DNA from: Rhizobium phaseoli
Lineage (GTDB): Bacteria > Pseudomonadota > Alphaproteobacteria > Rhizobiales > Rhizobiaceae
Direction of reading: 5' to 3'
Assembly: GCF_003985125.1 (NCBI RefSeq)
Contig: NZ_ML133573.1
Location: 186,001 to 250,000, forward strand
Length of the DNA stretch: 64,000 nt
Shown here one piece after another: positions 31,812 through 41,098 of this stretch. The notes beneath the pieces are model-generated. The model had not been told where the DNA came from. It made no database searches and was given only the letters and a program-made list of their open reading frames with translations. The position numbers and the translations under genes are program-made. Positions within the stretch are counted from its first letter, which is position 1. Each line of letters begins with the position of its first letter.

Positions 31812-32840
31812 CTATTTCCCGTCCGGCACGACGAGCACCCGGATTTCGCCTCCGCGGGCCGGGTTGGTGATCGCTTCCGGGGCCTCCTCAAGCCCGATCC
31901 GCCTGGATATCAGCGGCCCGACCCTGATCCTGCCGGAGGCGATGAGATCGGCGGCGCGGGCATGGGTGAAAGGATTGACGAAGGAGCTAATCAGCGCGAC
32001 TTCGCGAAACAGCAGGTCGAAGGGTTCGATCTCGATCGTGGCGCCCTGCGGCATGACGCCCAAAATGACGGCGGTGCCGCCGCGCCGGGCAAGCCGGGGC
32101 GCCTGCTGCATCGTCTCGGCCACACCGGCGCATTCGAAGACGACGTCGGCGCCGCCGGGCAGAAGCCCGTCTTCGGCGATGATACGGGCAACGATATCGC
32201 CGTCGCCGGGATCGGCCGTTGCCGTCGCGCCGAGGCTTTCGGCCAGCCGGCGCTTTTCGGCGCTGCGAGTCACCAGCACGATGCGGGTCGCGCCGGCAAG
32301 CCGTGCCAGCTGAATCGTCAGCAGGCCGATGACGCCGCCGCCGAGCACGACGGCCGACGAGCCGGTTTTTAGCCCGGCGAGATCGACGCCGTGAATGCAG
32401 CAGGCCAGCGGCTCGCAGAAGGCGCCGTGCAGCGGGTCGATATCTGTCGGCAGGGGAAAAGCCTGGCTTTCAGGCATGCAGACATATTCGGCGAAGCCGC
32501 CGTCGCGGTGAATGCCGATCGCCTGCAGCTTCCGGCAGAGATTGACGCGGCCGCGCCGGCATTCCTCGCAGCCGCCGCAAGAGATGTTGGGATCGCCCGT
32601 CACGCGCATGCCGGAGCGGAAATCAGTCACACCGGCTCCAACCGCCTCGACGATGCCTGCAAATTCATGGCCGAGCGTCACCGGCGGCTTCGAGGGAAAT
32701 TCGCCATGGAAGATATGGCGGTCGGTGCCGCAAATGCCGCAGGCTTCGACGCGGACCAGCAGGTCGCCCGGCCCCGGTGCTGGTTTTTCGATCTCGCAAA
32801 GCTGCAACTGTCCTGTCGCTTGCAGGCGTATTGCTTTCAT
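31812..32840 (-). CDS. Zinc-dependent alcohol/polyol dehydrogenase (MDR family)
   Basis: About 342 residues. The catalytic zinc site is GICGTDRHIFHGE followed by GHEFAGIVEAVG. A structural zinc loop is present (CGGCEECRRGRVNLC). The NAD-binding motif is VVLGGGVIGLLTIQLA. The layout resembles L-iditol/sorbitol, L-threonine and similar dehydrogenases; the substrate is not readable. The chosen ATG (32840) lies nine bases after GGAGGAG. It stands alone, reading toward carB. Confidence 0.85.
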   Translation of the reverse strand: MKAIRLQATGQLQLCEIEKPAPGPGDLLVRVEACGICGTDRHIFHGEFPSKPPVTLGHEFAGIVEAVGAGVTDFRSGMRVTGDPNISCGGCEECRRGRVNLCRKLQAIGIHRDGGFAEYVCMPESQAFPLPTDIDPLHGAFCEPLACCIHGVDLAGLKTGSSAVVLGGGVIGLLTIQLARLAGATRIVLVTRSAEKRRLAESLGATATADPGDGDIVARIIAEDGLLPGGADVVFECAGVAETMQQAPRLARRGGTAVILGVMPQGATIEIEPFDLLFREVALISSFVNPFTHARAADLIASGRIRVGPLISRRIGLEEAPEAITNPARGGEIRVLVVPDGK

Positions 32841-33065
32841 GGCCATCTCCTCCCGCATTCTCCGCCTTTATCAGAAAGAGCAAAAGCAGGAGTCGGGTCA
32901 AGCGGTTGATGCATCTTCTTTAAGTAACGGAGACGGACATCGAGGCACCTCTCCGGCGACCGGGGTGGATCGTGACAGAGAGATGTCGCTGGGAGCTCAC
33001 TTACTCTGTAAAGGGGAACAATATCCCGTTCTTTCAAGTTTGCAGTCGAGAACATGGAGGTCGTG

Positions 33066-33215
33066 ATGGTAGATCCGAGAGACAGGGAACCGGCGGAAGG
33101 CTCGCGGGAGACCGTTGAGAGAGAGCTGGCCCGCCAGGGGGAGACCCAGCATAGCAGCGCCGGAAAAGGTGGTGGTCAAAAGGGGCCGGCGCAGCAAAGC
33201 CCGAGGAAAAAGTGA
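33066..33215 (+). CDS. Small, charged, probably disordered protein (49 residues)
   Basis: A short frame with a good ribosome binding site (GGAGG, nine bases before the ATG). It begins MVDPRDREPAEGSRETVERE and ends QKGPAQQSPRKK. The composition is Gly, Lys, Arg, Glu and Gln with almost no hydrophobic residues, as in intrinsically disordered or stress-related peptides. I do not recognise a family. It lies 106 bases upstream of the metallopeptidase on the same strand. Confidence 0.55.
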   Translation: MVDPRDREPAEGSRETVERELARQGETQHSSAGKGGGQKGPAQQSPRKK

Positions 33216-33320
33216 GCTGTTCAGCCGCCTGTTTTGCACGTGGATGAAGCTGCTGGAATTCCTCCCGCGGCCGGTTATATAAATTCGTTGAAGACAAGCA
33301 CATTGCCGGGGAGAACGAAG

Positions 33321-34241
33321 ATGGAATGGAGAGGCCGGCGTCAGTCCGACAATATCGAGGATCGCCGCGGCGAGCCGAGCAGCGGCGGGTTCGGCCGCGG
33401 CGGCGGCTTCAACTTTCCCTCGGGCGGCGGTGTTCGCCGCGCCGGCGGCGGCTTGAGCATCGGCACGATCATCTTCCTCGTCGTCATCTATTTCATCTTC
33501 AGGATGATGGGCGTCGACTTGCTGCAGGTGCTCGATACCGGCAGTATGACGGGCGGCCCCGGCTACGAGCAGAGCCAGTCCGAGGGAACACGCACACCCG
33601 CCAATGACGAAATGACCGCCTTCATGCGCACTGTGCTCGCCGAGACCGAGGATACTTGGAACGGCATCTTCCAGTCGCAGGGCCGGGCCTACGAGGAGCC
33701 GCGCCTCGTGCTGTTCTCGGGCGCGACGGCATCGGCCTGCGGCTCGGCATCGGCAGCGACCGGGCCGTTCTACTGCCCCGGCGATCATAAGGTCTATCTG
33801 GACACGGATTTCTTCCAGGAACTCTCCGATCGGTTCGGTGCTTCGGGCGACTTTGCCGAAGCCTATGTCGTCGCCCATGAGGTCGGCCACCATGTGCAGA
33901 ACCTGCTCGGCATCCTGCCGCAGTTCAACAAGGCTCGCCAGGGGATGAGCGAGGAGCGGGCCAATGAGATGTCGGTGCGCATCGAGTTGCAGGCCGACTG
34001 CTTCGCCGGCATCTGGGGCAAATATACCCAGCAGAAGGGCATATTGGAGGCCGGCGACCTGGAGGAGGCGCTGAATGCGGCGCAGCAGATCGGCGACGAT
34101 ACGCTGCAGAAGCGGACGCAGGGTTACGTCGTGCCCGAGAGTTTCAACCACGGCACCTCGGCCCAGCGCGTCAAATGGTTCAAGCGCGGCTTCGACAGCG
34201 GGCAGCTGTCGGCCTGCGATACGTTGTCGGGGCCGGTTTGA
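33321..34241 (+). CDS. Neutral zinc metallopeptidase, YpfJ/KPN_02809 type
   Basis: 306 residues. A Gly/Arg-rich N-terminus is followed by one membrane helix near residues 48-62. The peptidase domain has the zinc motif HEVGHH starting at His186 and a downstream ELQADCFAGIW that supplies the third ligand region. This is the usual length for the family. The active domain should lie in the periplasm. The substrate is unknown. GGGGAGAACGAAG precedes the ATG. Confidence 0.9.
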   Translation: MEWRGRRQSDNIEDRRGEPSSGGFGRGGGFNFPSGGGVRRAGGGLSIGTIIFLVVIYFIFRMMGVDLLQVLDTGSMTGGPGYEQSQSEGTRTPANDEMTAFMRTVLAETEDTWNGIFQSQGRAYEEPRLVLFSGATASACGSASAATGPFYCPGDHKVYLDTDFFQELSDRFGASGDFAEAYVVAHEVGHHVQNLLGILPQFNKARQGMSEERANEMSVRIELQADCFAGIWGKYTQQKGILEAGDLEEALNAAQQIGDDTLQKRTQGYVVPESFNHGTSAQRVKWFKRGFDSGQLSACDTLSGPV

Positions 34242-34270
34242 GGTTGCTTGGCCAAGGTTTGCGCGTGTGG

Positions 34271-34425
34271 CCCCCTCATCCGCCTGCCGGCACCTTCTCC
34301 CCGCCGGGGAGAAGAGATTCGTGGCAGTGTTGCATTCCAATAGAAGCGTTTGTGGTGAGAACGGACGCTTGCGGCTTATCCTCTTCTCCCCTCGGGGAGA
34401 AGGTGCCGGCAGGCGGATGAGGGGG
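34271..34425. repeat. Inverted repeat pair with exact 32-base arms
   Basis: The arm at 34271-34302 (starting CCCCCTCATCCGCC) is exactly repeated in reverse at 34394-34425. Each arm holds a small internal dyad (CTTCTCCCC/GGGGAGAAG). The same arm occurs between kbl and tdh at 52146-52176. It lies between convergent metallopeptidase and aldo/keto reductase genes and may act as a bidirectional terminator. Confidence 0.8.
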
Positions 34426-34466
34426 CCTCACGGCACGACCTTCGCTTCGGGCTCCTCGGCCCATAC

Positions 34467-35459
34467 TTACTTCTCACTATCCATATGCTGCAGCATCTGC
34501 TCCGGATAACGACCGCCGGCGGCGGCACCCTTCGGCACGGCGCGTTCGATGGCTTCGAAATCGTCTGCCGACAGATCCACCGCACGTGAGCCGAGCGCCT
34601 CGGTCAGCCGGTCGCGGCGGCGCGCACCGATGAGGGGGACGATATCCTTGCCCTTGGCGGCGACCCAGGCGATGGCGATCTGGGCGACCGAGACGCTCTT
34701 TGCCTCGGCGATCTCGCGGAGTTTTTCCACGAGAGCGAGGTTCTGGTCGATATTGCCGTCCTGGAAGCGCGGGCTGTAGGCGCGGAAGTCGCCGGTCGCG
34801 GCCTGGCCCTTCTGCCAGTGGCCGCTGATCAGACCGCGCGAGAGCACTCCGTAAGCGGTAATCGAGATGCCGAGCTCGCGTGTCGCCGGCAGGATCTTCT
34901 CCTCGATGCCGCGCGAGATCAGCGAATATTCAATCTGCAGATCGACGATCGGCGCAACAGCGGCGGCGCGGCGGATCGTCTCGGCGCCGACTTCCGACAG
35001 GCCGATATGTCTGACATAGCCTGATTTGACCAGATCGGCGATGGTGCCGACGGTGTCCTCGATCGGCACATTCGGATCGAGGCGGGCAGGGCGGTAGATG
35101 TCGATATAATCGACGCCGAGACGCTGCAGCGAATAGGCGAGGAAGTTCTTCACCGCGACCGGGCGGGCGTCGATGCCGCCCCAGCCGCCGGCGGGGTCGC
35201 GCAGCGCCCCGAACTTGACGCTGATGATGGCGTTTTCCCGCCTGCGGCCCTTCAAAGCCTCGCCGATCAGCATTTCATTATGGCCCATGCCATAGAAATC
35301 ACCGGTGTCGAGCAGGTTGACGCCGGCGTCGAGCGCGGCATGGATCGTCGCGATGCTTTCGGCGCGGTCAGAAGGGCCGTACATGCCCGACATGCCCATG
35401 CAGCCGAGGCCGATGGCCGAGACTTCGGGTCCCGTTTTTCCCAAGCGATAGGTCTGCAT
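34467..35459 (-). CDS. Aldo/keto reductase with unusual catalytic site
   Basis: 330-residue TIM-barrel NADPH oxidoreductase (MQTYRLGKTGPEVSAIGLGCMGMSG start). Present are Asp and Tyr in LLDTGDFYGMGHNE and Lys in IISVKFG. In the segment where most family members have YxxHRxD, this protein reads YRPARLDP, so the catalytic His position is Ala. The NADPH-binding region near the C-terminus looks normal (LIGARRRDRLTEALG). It is convergent with the metallopeptidase gene. Confidence 0.88.
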   Translation of the reverse strand: MQTYRLGKTGPEVSAIGLGCMGMSGMYGPSDRAESIATIHAALDAGVNLLDTGDFYGMGHNEMLIGEALKGRRRENAIISVKFGALRDPAGGWGGIDARPVAVKNFLAYSLQRLGVDYIDIYRPARLDPNVPIEDTVGTIADLVKSGYVRHIGLSEVGAETIRRAAAVAPIVDLQIEYSLISRGIEEKILPATRELGISITAYGVLSRGLISGHWQKGQAATGDFRAYSPRFQDGNIDQNLALVEKLREIAEAKSVSVAQIAIAWVAAKGKDIVPLIGARRRDRLTEALGSRAVDLSADDFEAIERAVPKGAAAGGRYPEQMLQHMDSEK

Positions 35460-35792
35460 TGTCGTCTCCTTGATTTGCGCCCGAGCGGCGCCGTCCTATG
35501 CCGTTTTACTGCCTATGCACCTCAGCGATAATCCGACGGACGCCGGACGGGCTGTGCGTGGGCATGCACAACGAATGACGCTGCTCTTGATGATCTGGAC
35601 GCCATTGCCGCGAGGGCAATAGCTGGCAACCGGGCCGCCGCGCCCGGCGGTTGAGGGCTTTCATAAACTTCCCGTACGACTGCATCAAAAACTTTGAAAT
35701 GTTCACGGATTGTTTCGAGTTTCTTTCTGAGCTATGTCACTTGAGCGGCGACGAGATCGTCTTTTCAGAAACAAACGCTGTAGAGATGCCTC
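35460..35792. other. Intergenic region without a supported gene
   Basis: Divergent promoter region between the aldo/keto reductase and the TetA-like exporter. A 66-codon frame on the minus strand (35506-35706) has no family resemblance and no convincing ribosome binding site. I see no operator resembling a TetR site. Confidence 0.5.
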
Positions 35793-37037
35793 ATGCTTGA
35801 CCCGAAATTCGTTCGTCGCGGCCTTTTCCTGGTCTTCGTCATTCTCTTCCTCGATATCATCGGCATCGCCATCATCATGCCGGTGCTGCCCGCCTATCTG
35901 GAGCAACTGACCGGCGGCAGTGTCAGCGATGCGGCGATCGACGGCGGCTGGCTGATGCTCGTCTATGCTGGCATGCAATTCCTCTTCGCACCGCTGCTCG
36001 GAAACCTGTCCGATCGTTTCGGCCGCCGGCCGGTGCTTCTGCTTTCGGTGCTGACCTTTGCGATCGACAATTTCATCTGCGGCATCGCCACCAGCTTCTG
36101 GATGCTGTTCGTCGGCCGCGTGCTTGCCGGCATCAGCGGCGGCAGCTTCGCCACATGCTCGGCCTATATCGCCGACATCAGTACCGAGGAGAACCGGGCG
36201 AAGAATTTCGGGCTGATCGGCATCGCCTTCGGGGTCGGCTTCACGATCGGCCCGGTTATCGGCGGTTTTCTCGGAGAGTTCGGGCCGCGCGTGCCGTTCC
36301 TTGGCGCGGCAGCGCTGTCGCTCCTCAATTTCATCGCCGCCTGCTTCCTGCTGCCGGAAACGCTGGAAGCGAAGAACCGCCGCCGCTTCGAGTGGAAGCG
36401 CGCCAACCCGCTCGGCGCGCTGCGCCAGATGCGCCATTACCCCGGCATCGGCTGGGTGTGTCTGGTGATGTTCCTGTTTTTCCTGGCGCATGCCGTCTAT
36501 CCCTCCGTCTGGTCGTTCGTCTCGACCTATCGTTACGGCTGGAGCGAGGGGCAGATCGGCCTGTCGCTCGGTATCTACGGCATCGGTGCCGCGCTCGTCA
36601 TGGGCTTCGTCCTGCCGCGGATCGTGCCCCTCCTCGGCGAGTGGAAGACCGCTGTCCTCGGCCTTTGCTTCTCGGCTGCAGGACTGACCGGCTATGCCTT
36701 CGCCTGGGAGGGGTGGATCGTCTACGTCGTCATCGTCGCGACCGTCATGGAAAACGTCGCCGATCCGCCGCTGCGCAGCATCGCCGCCGGCAAAGTGCCG
36801 CCTTCGGCGCAGGGCGAGCTGCAGGGCGCGCTGACCAGCCTCAGCAGCATCACCACGATCGTCGGGCCGCTGATCTTCACGCAGATGTTCGGCTATTTCA
36901 CCCGGCCCGACGCGCCCGTCACCTTTGCCGGTGCGCCTTATCTCACCGCCGCCGTGCTCATCCTGCTGGCCGCCGGGGTATTCCTGACCAGGGTTCGCGT
37001 CCGAGAGCCGGCCGAGGCGCTGGAAGCGGCGGGCTGA
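35793..37037 (+). CDS. Major facilitator drug exporter, TetA (TCR) type
   Basis: 414 residues with twelve expected helices. The MFS motif A is GNLSDRFGRRPVLL in the 2-3 loop. The antiporter motif C lies in helix 5 (GIAFGVGFTIGPVIGGFLGE). The opening LVFVILFLDIIGIAIIMPVL matches tetracycline resistance proteins. It would export an organic substrate against protons. No TetR-type regulator is adjacent, so a tetracycline role is only a family-level guess. Confidence 0.85.
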   Translation: MLDPKFVRRGLFLVFVILFLDIIGIAIIMPVLPAYLEQLTGGSVSDAAIDGGWLMLVYAGMQFLFAPLLGNLSDRFGRRPVLLLSVLTFAIDNFICGIATSFWMLFVGRVLAGISGGSFATCSAYIADISTEENRAKNFGLIGIAFGVGFTIGPVIGGFLGEFGPRVPFLGAAALSLLNFIAACFLLPETLEAKNRRRFEWKRANPLGALRQMRHYPGIGWVCLVMFLFFLAHAVYPSVWSFVSTYRYGWSEGQIGLSLGIYGIGAALVMGFVLPRIVPLLGEWKTAVLGLCFSAAGLTGYAFAWEGWIVYVVIVATVMENVADPPLRSIAAGKVPPSAQGELQGALTSLSSITTIVGPLIFTQMFGYFTRPDAPVTFAGAPYLTAAVLILLAAGVFLTRVRVREPAEALEAAG

Positions 37038-37182
37038 TCAATCAGAAATAGTGATGTCATGATGAATTTTTCATCATCTGCCCGTTCTGGGGTAGTTCTT
37101 TGCGAGGCTTTGATTTAAGTCCGAAGGATATTTTGCCGCCTAATTACGCGGCGTTGCAGATTTCAATCACAGGACTGGTGTC

Positions 37183-38586
37183 ATGGACACGCCGATCGAC
37201 GCGCGCAGGCTTGCGCCGACAAAGGATAACCGTTGGGGCGCACATTTCCGCGCAACGCTGGCGCTCGGCATTCCTCTGATCGGCGCCCAGCTCGCTCAGC
37301 TCGGCATCAACACCACCGACGTGATGATTGTCGGGCGTCTCGGCGCCGAGCATCTGGCGGCGATGGTACTGTCGGCCCAGTTCCTGTTCACGATCCTGAT
37401 CTTCGGCTCGGGTTTTGCCATCGCCGTCATTCCGATGGTGGCTCAGGCCTATGGCCGCGGCGACGTCGTCTCCGTGCGCCGGGCGCTGCGCATGGGTCTC
37501 TGGGTGGTGATCGGATACTGGGTCATCATGCAGCCCGCCTTCTTCAATTCCGAGCAGATCCTTCTCTTCGCGCAGCAGAAGCCCGAGGTCGCGAAACTGG
37601 CCCATGGCTACATCATGATCGGCCAGTTCGGCGTGCTGCCGGCGCTGCTCTTCAACGTCATGCGGGCCCTCGTCAGCGCCATCGGCAAGGCGGGCATCAT
37701 TCTCAACGTCACCATCGTCACCCTGGTGATGAATGCGATCTTTGCCTACGCCCTGGTGCTCGGCCATTTCGGCTTCCCCGCAATGGGGCTTGAAGGTGCG
37801 GCCATCGTGTCGGTCGTGGTGCAGGCAGCCGGTTTCCTCTTCATCCTTGCCTTCGTCCAGAAGCGGGCGGAGACACGCCGCTATGAGATCTTCGTGCGGT
37901 TCTGGAAGCCCGACTGGCATGCGCTGCGGGAAGTCATACGGCTCGGCCTGCCGATCAGCGTCACCATACTTGCCGAGGTCAGCCTGTTCACTGTGGCATC
38001 GCTCTTGATGGGCTATATCGGCACCATCGAGCTCGCTGCGCACGGCATCGCCCTGCAATGGGCCTCGATCGCCTTCATGATCCCCCTCGGCCTCAGCCAG
38101 GCGGCGACGGTGCGCGTCGGTGTCGCGCACGGGCAGGGCGATTATCACGGGCTGGTGCGCGCTTCGATCATGGTGGTCGTCATCGCCTGTGCGATCTCGG
38201 CGGTGGGTTCGGTGCTCTTTGCCACCACGCCGCAATTCCTCGGCAGCTGGTTCCTCGACGTCAGCTCGCCCGAGGCGCCGCAAGTGCTGGCCTATGCCGG
38301 GCCGCTGATCGTCGTTGCCGGGCTTTTCCAGCTCGTCGACGGGCTGCAGGTGATCGCCAACGGATTGCTGCGCGGCCTGAAAGATGCGCGCGTGCCGATG
38401 ATCATGGCGCTGATCGCCTATTGGCCGATCGGCTTCTTCCTCGCCTGGGCCTTTGCCTTCCCGCTCGGCTTCGGCGGCATCGGCATCTGGTTCGGCTTCC
38501 TCGTCGGACTGGCGGCGGCCGCCGTCATGCTCTGCGCACGCTTCTATCTTCTCCTTCGCCGGGAGGGAGCGACTTCAGGGGCCTGA
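37183..38586 (+). CDS. MATE-family multidrug exporter (NorM-like)
   Basis: 467 residues with about twelve helices in two related halves: LALGIPLIGAQLAQLGINTT in the first and VIRLGLPISVTILAEVSLFT in the second. Both are typical MATE openings. It extrudes cationic drugs or metabolites by Na+ or H+ antiport. It follows the TetA-like gene after 145 bases, giving two exporters in a row; shared transcription is possible. Confidence 0.9.
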   Translation: MDTPIDARRLAPTKDNRWGAHFRATLALGIPLIGAQLAQLGINTTDVMIVGRLGAEHLAAMVLSAQFLFTILIFGSGFAIAVIPMVAQAYGRGDVVSVRRALRMGLWVVIGYWVIMQPAFFNSEQILLFAQQKPEVAKLAHGYIMIGQFGVLPALLFNVMRALVSAIGKAGIILNVTIVTLVMNAIFAYALVLGHFGFPAMGLEGAAIVSVVVQAAGFLFILAFVQKRAETRRYEIFVRFWKPDWHALREVIRLGLPISVTILAEVSLFTVASLLMGYIGTIELAAHGIALQWASIAFMIPLGLSQAATVRVGVAHGQGDYHGLVRASIMVVVIACAISAVGSVLFATTPQFLGSWFLDVSSPEAPQVLAYAGPLIVVAGLFQLVDGLQVIANGLLRGLKDARVPMIMALIAYWPIGFFLAWAFAFPLGFGGIGIWFGFLVGLAAAAVMLCARFYLLLRREGATSGA

Positions 38587-38604
38587 GCTTGCCGCAAGCT
38601 ATCT

Positions 38605-38925
38605 CTACGCCGCGACAGGTTTGTAGCTGGCGATATCGGCGCGAATGCCGAGACGGGCAAACATCTCCTGCGGATCGAAATTGGCAGCCTTGTGGGCGGC
38701 CGCGACGGCTGCCCGCGCGCGCTCGACGACCTCGGTATTTTCCCATTCGGCAATGGTGACGAAATTGAATTCGCCGGAACCGGCGACCTGCTCCAGCACC
38801 CGGTGATCGATGAAACCCTCCTGCGCCTCCAGCAGCTTGTGAGTCATCATCACTTTGACAAGAAATTCCTCGCGCGCCGCCGCCGGCACGACGAATTTGT
38901 CGACACGATAGAAAGCTCCGCTCAT
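38605..38925 (-). CDS. Antibiotic biosynthesis monooxygenase (ABM) domain protein
   Basis: 106 residues. A dimeric ferredoxin-like fold is expected from YRVDKFVVPAAAREEF, EGFIDHRVLEQ and FVTIAEWENTEVVERARAA. Family members act on quinones, haem or as small oxygenases without cofactor. AGGAGAAACGGG precedes the ATG at 38925. It is convergent with the MATE gene. Confidence 0.78.
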   Translation of the reverse strand: MSGAFYRVDKFVVPAAAREEFLVKVMMTHKLLEAQEGFIDHRVLEQVAGSGEFNFVTIAEWENTEVVERARAAVAAAHKAANFDPQEMFARLGIRADIASYKPVAA

Positions 38926-39388
38926 CCCGTTTCTCCTGCATCGGATGTCCGCGGGGCGTTTGTAATTCCTCAAGTGCGGTTGAGGTCAATATGGAAGCGA
39001 AGCCGTCCGGTCACTGACTTGGAATTGTGGGGCGCCCGCTTCTGAAGCCGTCGTGTGCCAGAGTGACGGCATTGCCTCCTATATGGTGGTTTTCGACAGC
39101 TGGATAGCAACTGTGCGCCGGCAGCGGCAGTCGGTGGGCTCGACGGGAGGAACGACCGGTTTGGGGCCGCGAGCGGACCGGTACCTGACCGGGGCTTGCC
39201 GGCAATAGCGGACCATGCATTCGAGAGCTAATACAAGGTCTCGGTTTAGCCCCGAGCGGCCATTGTAGGAACGATCCCTAAATGTCTAAGACTGGCAAAT
39301 CAGCAGCCTGATCCTTGTCCACGCCGATTGACGCACTCCAGCCGGGCCTGCGCCCCGTCATTGCCAGCCCTCGCCAATCTCTCCGGCG
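38926..39388. other. Intergenic region, possible coding remnant
   Basis: No gene is supported. A 69-codon minus-strand frame (39011-39220) lacks a ribosome binding site and family resemblance. The GC content stays high, so this may be decayed coding sequence. Confidence 0.4.
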
Positions 39389-40705
39389 TCAGCAGGCCCA
39401 TTCGAGCTTCATCTCCTTGAGATCGATCTGGGCGACGCCGCTTCCGAAATTGAAGCCGCCGAAGATTTCCGAGATTTCGATGTAGTAAGGTGAGAAATCG
39501 GGATAGCCCTGCATGGGAAACATCGTGCCGCCGAGATGGGCGTGCCAGTCCTGGAAGCGCTCCAGCCCCAGCTCCTGGCCTTCCTCTGAATAGGCGGCGA
39601 TATAGCCGCTGAGCTCGTTTTGGTGCCTGAATTCGCGCGCCGGCTTGCCGACATTCGGATCGCCCTCGCGCAGCGTGATCTCGATCGGCCAGCCATAATG
39701 CAGTGCCTCGCGGCCTGGCAGGTTCTTCCATCCGCCCGGCTTCCGGGTTGCCGCCAGAAGCTCGCGGACGGCAAGTCCGCCGGGCGAAAAGACGTTTTTT
39801 GCCTGTTGTTCCGCCACCGTCCTCGGCAGGTTGAATTCTCCGAAATAATCGAGCGGCGATTTCGAGAGCCAGCCGGGGACAGGGGTGCCCTCGATTATTG
39901 GAGGGACGCCGAGCGGTGCTGCAAACTCCTCTTCCGTCAGCCAGAAGAGAACGTAGTCGTTGTCCATGAATTCGATGTCGAAGCGGCGCGGATCGGCGCC
40001 GCGCGCGCCTCCCGCGCCCACATTTTTGCTTGCCGGCGGCGTCTCCCATTGCTCGTCGACGAAGAGCGAGATTGCCACATACTCATCGCCGAGCATGCGG
40101 TATGGCGGCGGCAGTTTCACCGTGAAGGCGTGGCGAAGCGGCATACCGTTGGTAGTGCTGACCGGCCATCTGCTGGCATCGATACCGGGCGGGCAGCCGT
40201 GGCACCAGCCACTTTCGGGACGGCGGGCGAGATCGACAGGATCGGTCATCGCCAGGTCATAGGCCTCGGTGAGGTTGGGATCGGCATATTTATAAGGCCG
40301 CTCCGGATAGACCGCCGTCGGATCCGTGAGGCTGATGATCCTGACGACACCCTCTCTGATGCCTACGCCGAGCAGGAGCGTATCCGACAGGTTCATCTTC
40401 AGCATGGTCCAGCCGTATTTCTCTCTCTCGTCATAAATGCGCTCGGCGACGGGATAAAGCCGATGCAGCTCTTCGGCCGGCATTCCCATCCTGACGCCAT
40501 GGATAGGGGGAAGTTCGAAGGGGGCGCGGAAATGAACTTCGCCAAGCCTGCCATCGGCGGTAATGCGCGTGCCGAACTCCTCGATATGCAGACGGCCCTC
40601 CGCCTGAATGCCCGGTTCCTGCCAGCTCGTCCCCAAAGCCGCCTTCAGCTCCTCTACGGATACACCCGGCTGCATCGGCGCCAATCTCGCATTGTCTATC
40701 GGCAT
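39389..40705 (-). CDS. Unknown 438-residue cytosolic protein
   Basis: I do not recognise this protein. It lacks a signal peptide and membrane helices, is rich in Pro, Glu, Trp and Tyr, and seems to hold repeated beta-rich modules. Noticeable stretches are GVRMGMPAEELHRLYP, GWCHGCPPGID (two close Cys), FDIEFMDNDYVLFWLTEEEF and a C-terminal GGFNFGSGVAQIDLKEMKLE. The ATG at 40705 has GAGGACGC upstream; an in-frame start at 40765 is less likely. It stands alone, divergent from the sulfite oxidase-like gene across 393 bases in which I see no other gene. Codon use resembles the neighbours. Confidence 0.65.
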   Translation of the reverse strand: MPIDNARLAPMQPGVSVEELKAALGTSWQEPGIQAEGRLHIEEFGTRITADGRLGEVHFRAPFELPPIHGVRMGMPAEELHRLYPVAERIYDEREKYGWTMLKMNLSDTLLLGVGIREGVVRIISLTDPTAVYPERPYKYADPNLTEAYDLAMTDPVDLARRPESGWCHGCPPGIDASRWPVSTTNGMPLRHAFTVKLPPPYRMLGDEYVAISLFVDEQWETPPASKNVGAGGARGADPRRFDIEFMDNDYVLFWLTEEEFAAPLGVPPIIEGTPVPGWLSKSPLDYFGEFNLPRTVAEQQAKNVFSPGGLAVRELLAATRKPGGWKNLPGREALHYGWPIEITLREGDPNVGKPAREFRHQNELSGYIAAYSEEGQELGLERFQDWHAHLGGTMFPMQGYPDFSPYYIEISEIFGGFNFGSGVAQIDLKEMKLEWAC

Positions 40706-41098
40706 GCGCGTCCTCTCTCGCTGACCGTCCCGCGCAAGAGATAGGACGGGTTGGAAACAAGGCAATGACGTAGCGGGAGGTTGAAGGCTAAGCGTGGCGC
40801 GGAAGGCGCTCCCAGTCGTTCACGACGAAAGATCACGCCCCAAACCGCGCATTCTTTCTGTTCCTGCTAAGGAGGTTTTCGAGACATCGCAGCACCGACA
40901 TGGGGGCGCGAAAGAGACTTGGGGCCTATAGCAGCATTCGCGCCCTTTGCTGCCGTTCGAGGTCGATCCGAGGAACGAGCGGGATGTGCTAGAATGGGGA
41001 CGGAACGCGACAGACGCACTGCGAGGGGCGGTGCGATCGAAGCGGAATTCGCGTGATCGAGTGCCAACGTTGTGCTCTTTGAAGGGGAGACGAGGACG

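Noticed and set aside
39011..39220. 69-codon minus-strand frame in the 38.9-39.4 kb gap
   Set aside because: No ribosome binding site and no resemblance to a protein family; at most a remnant.
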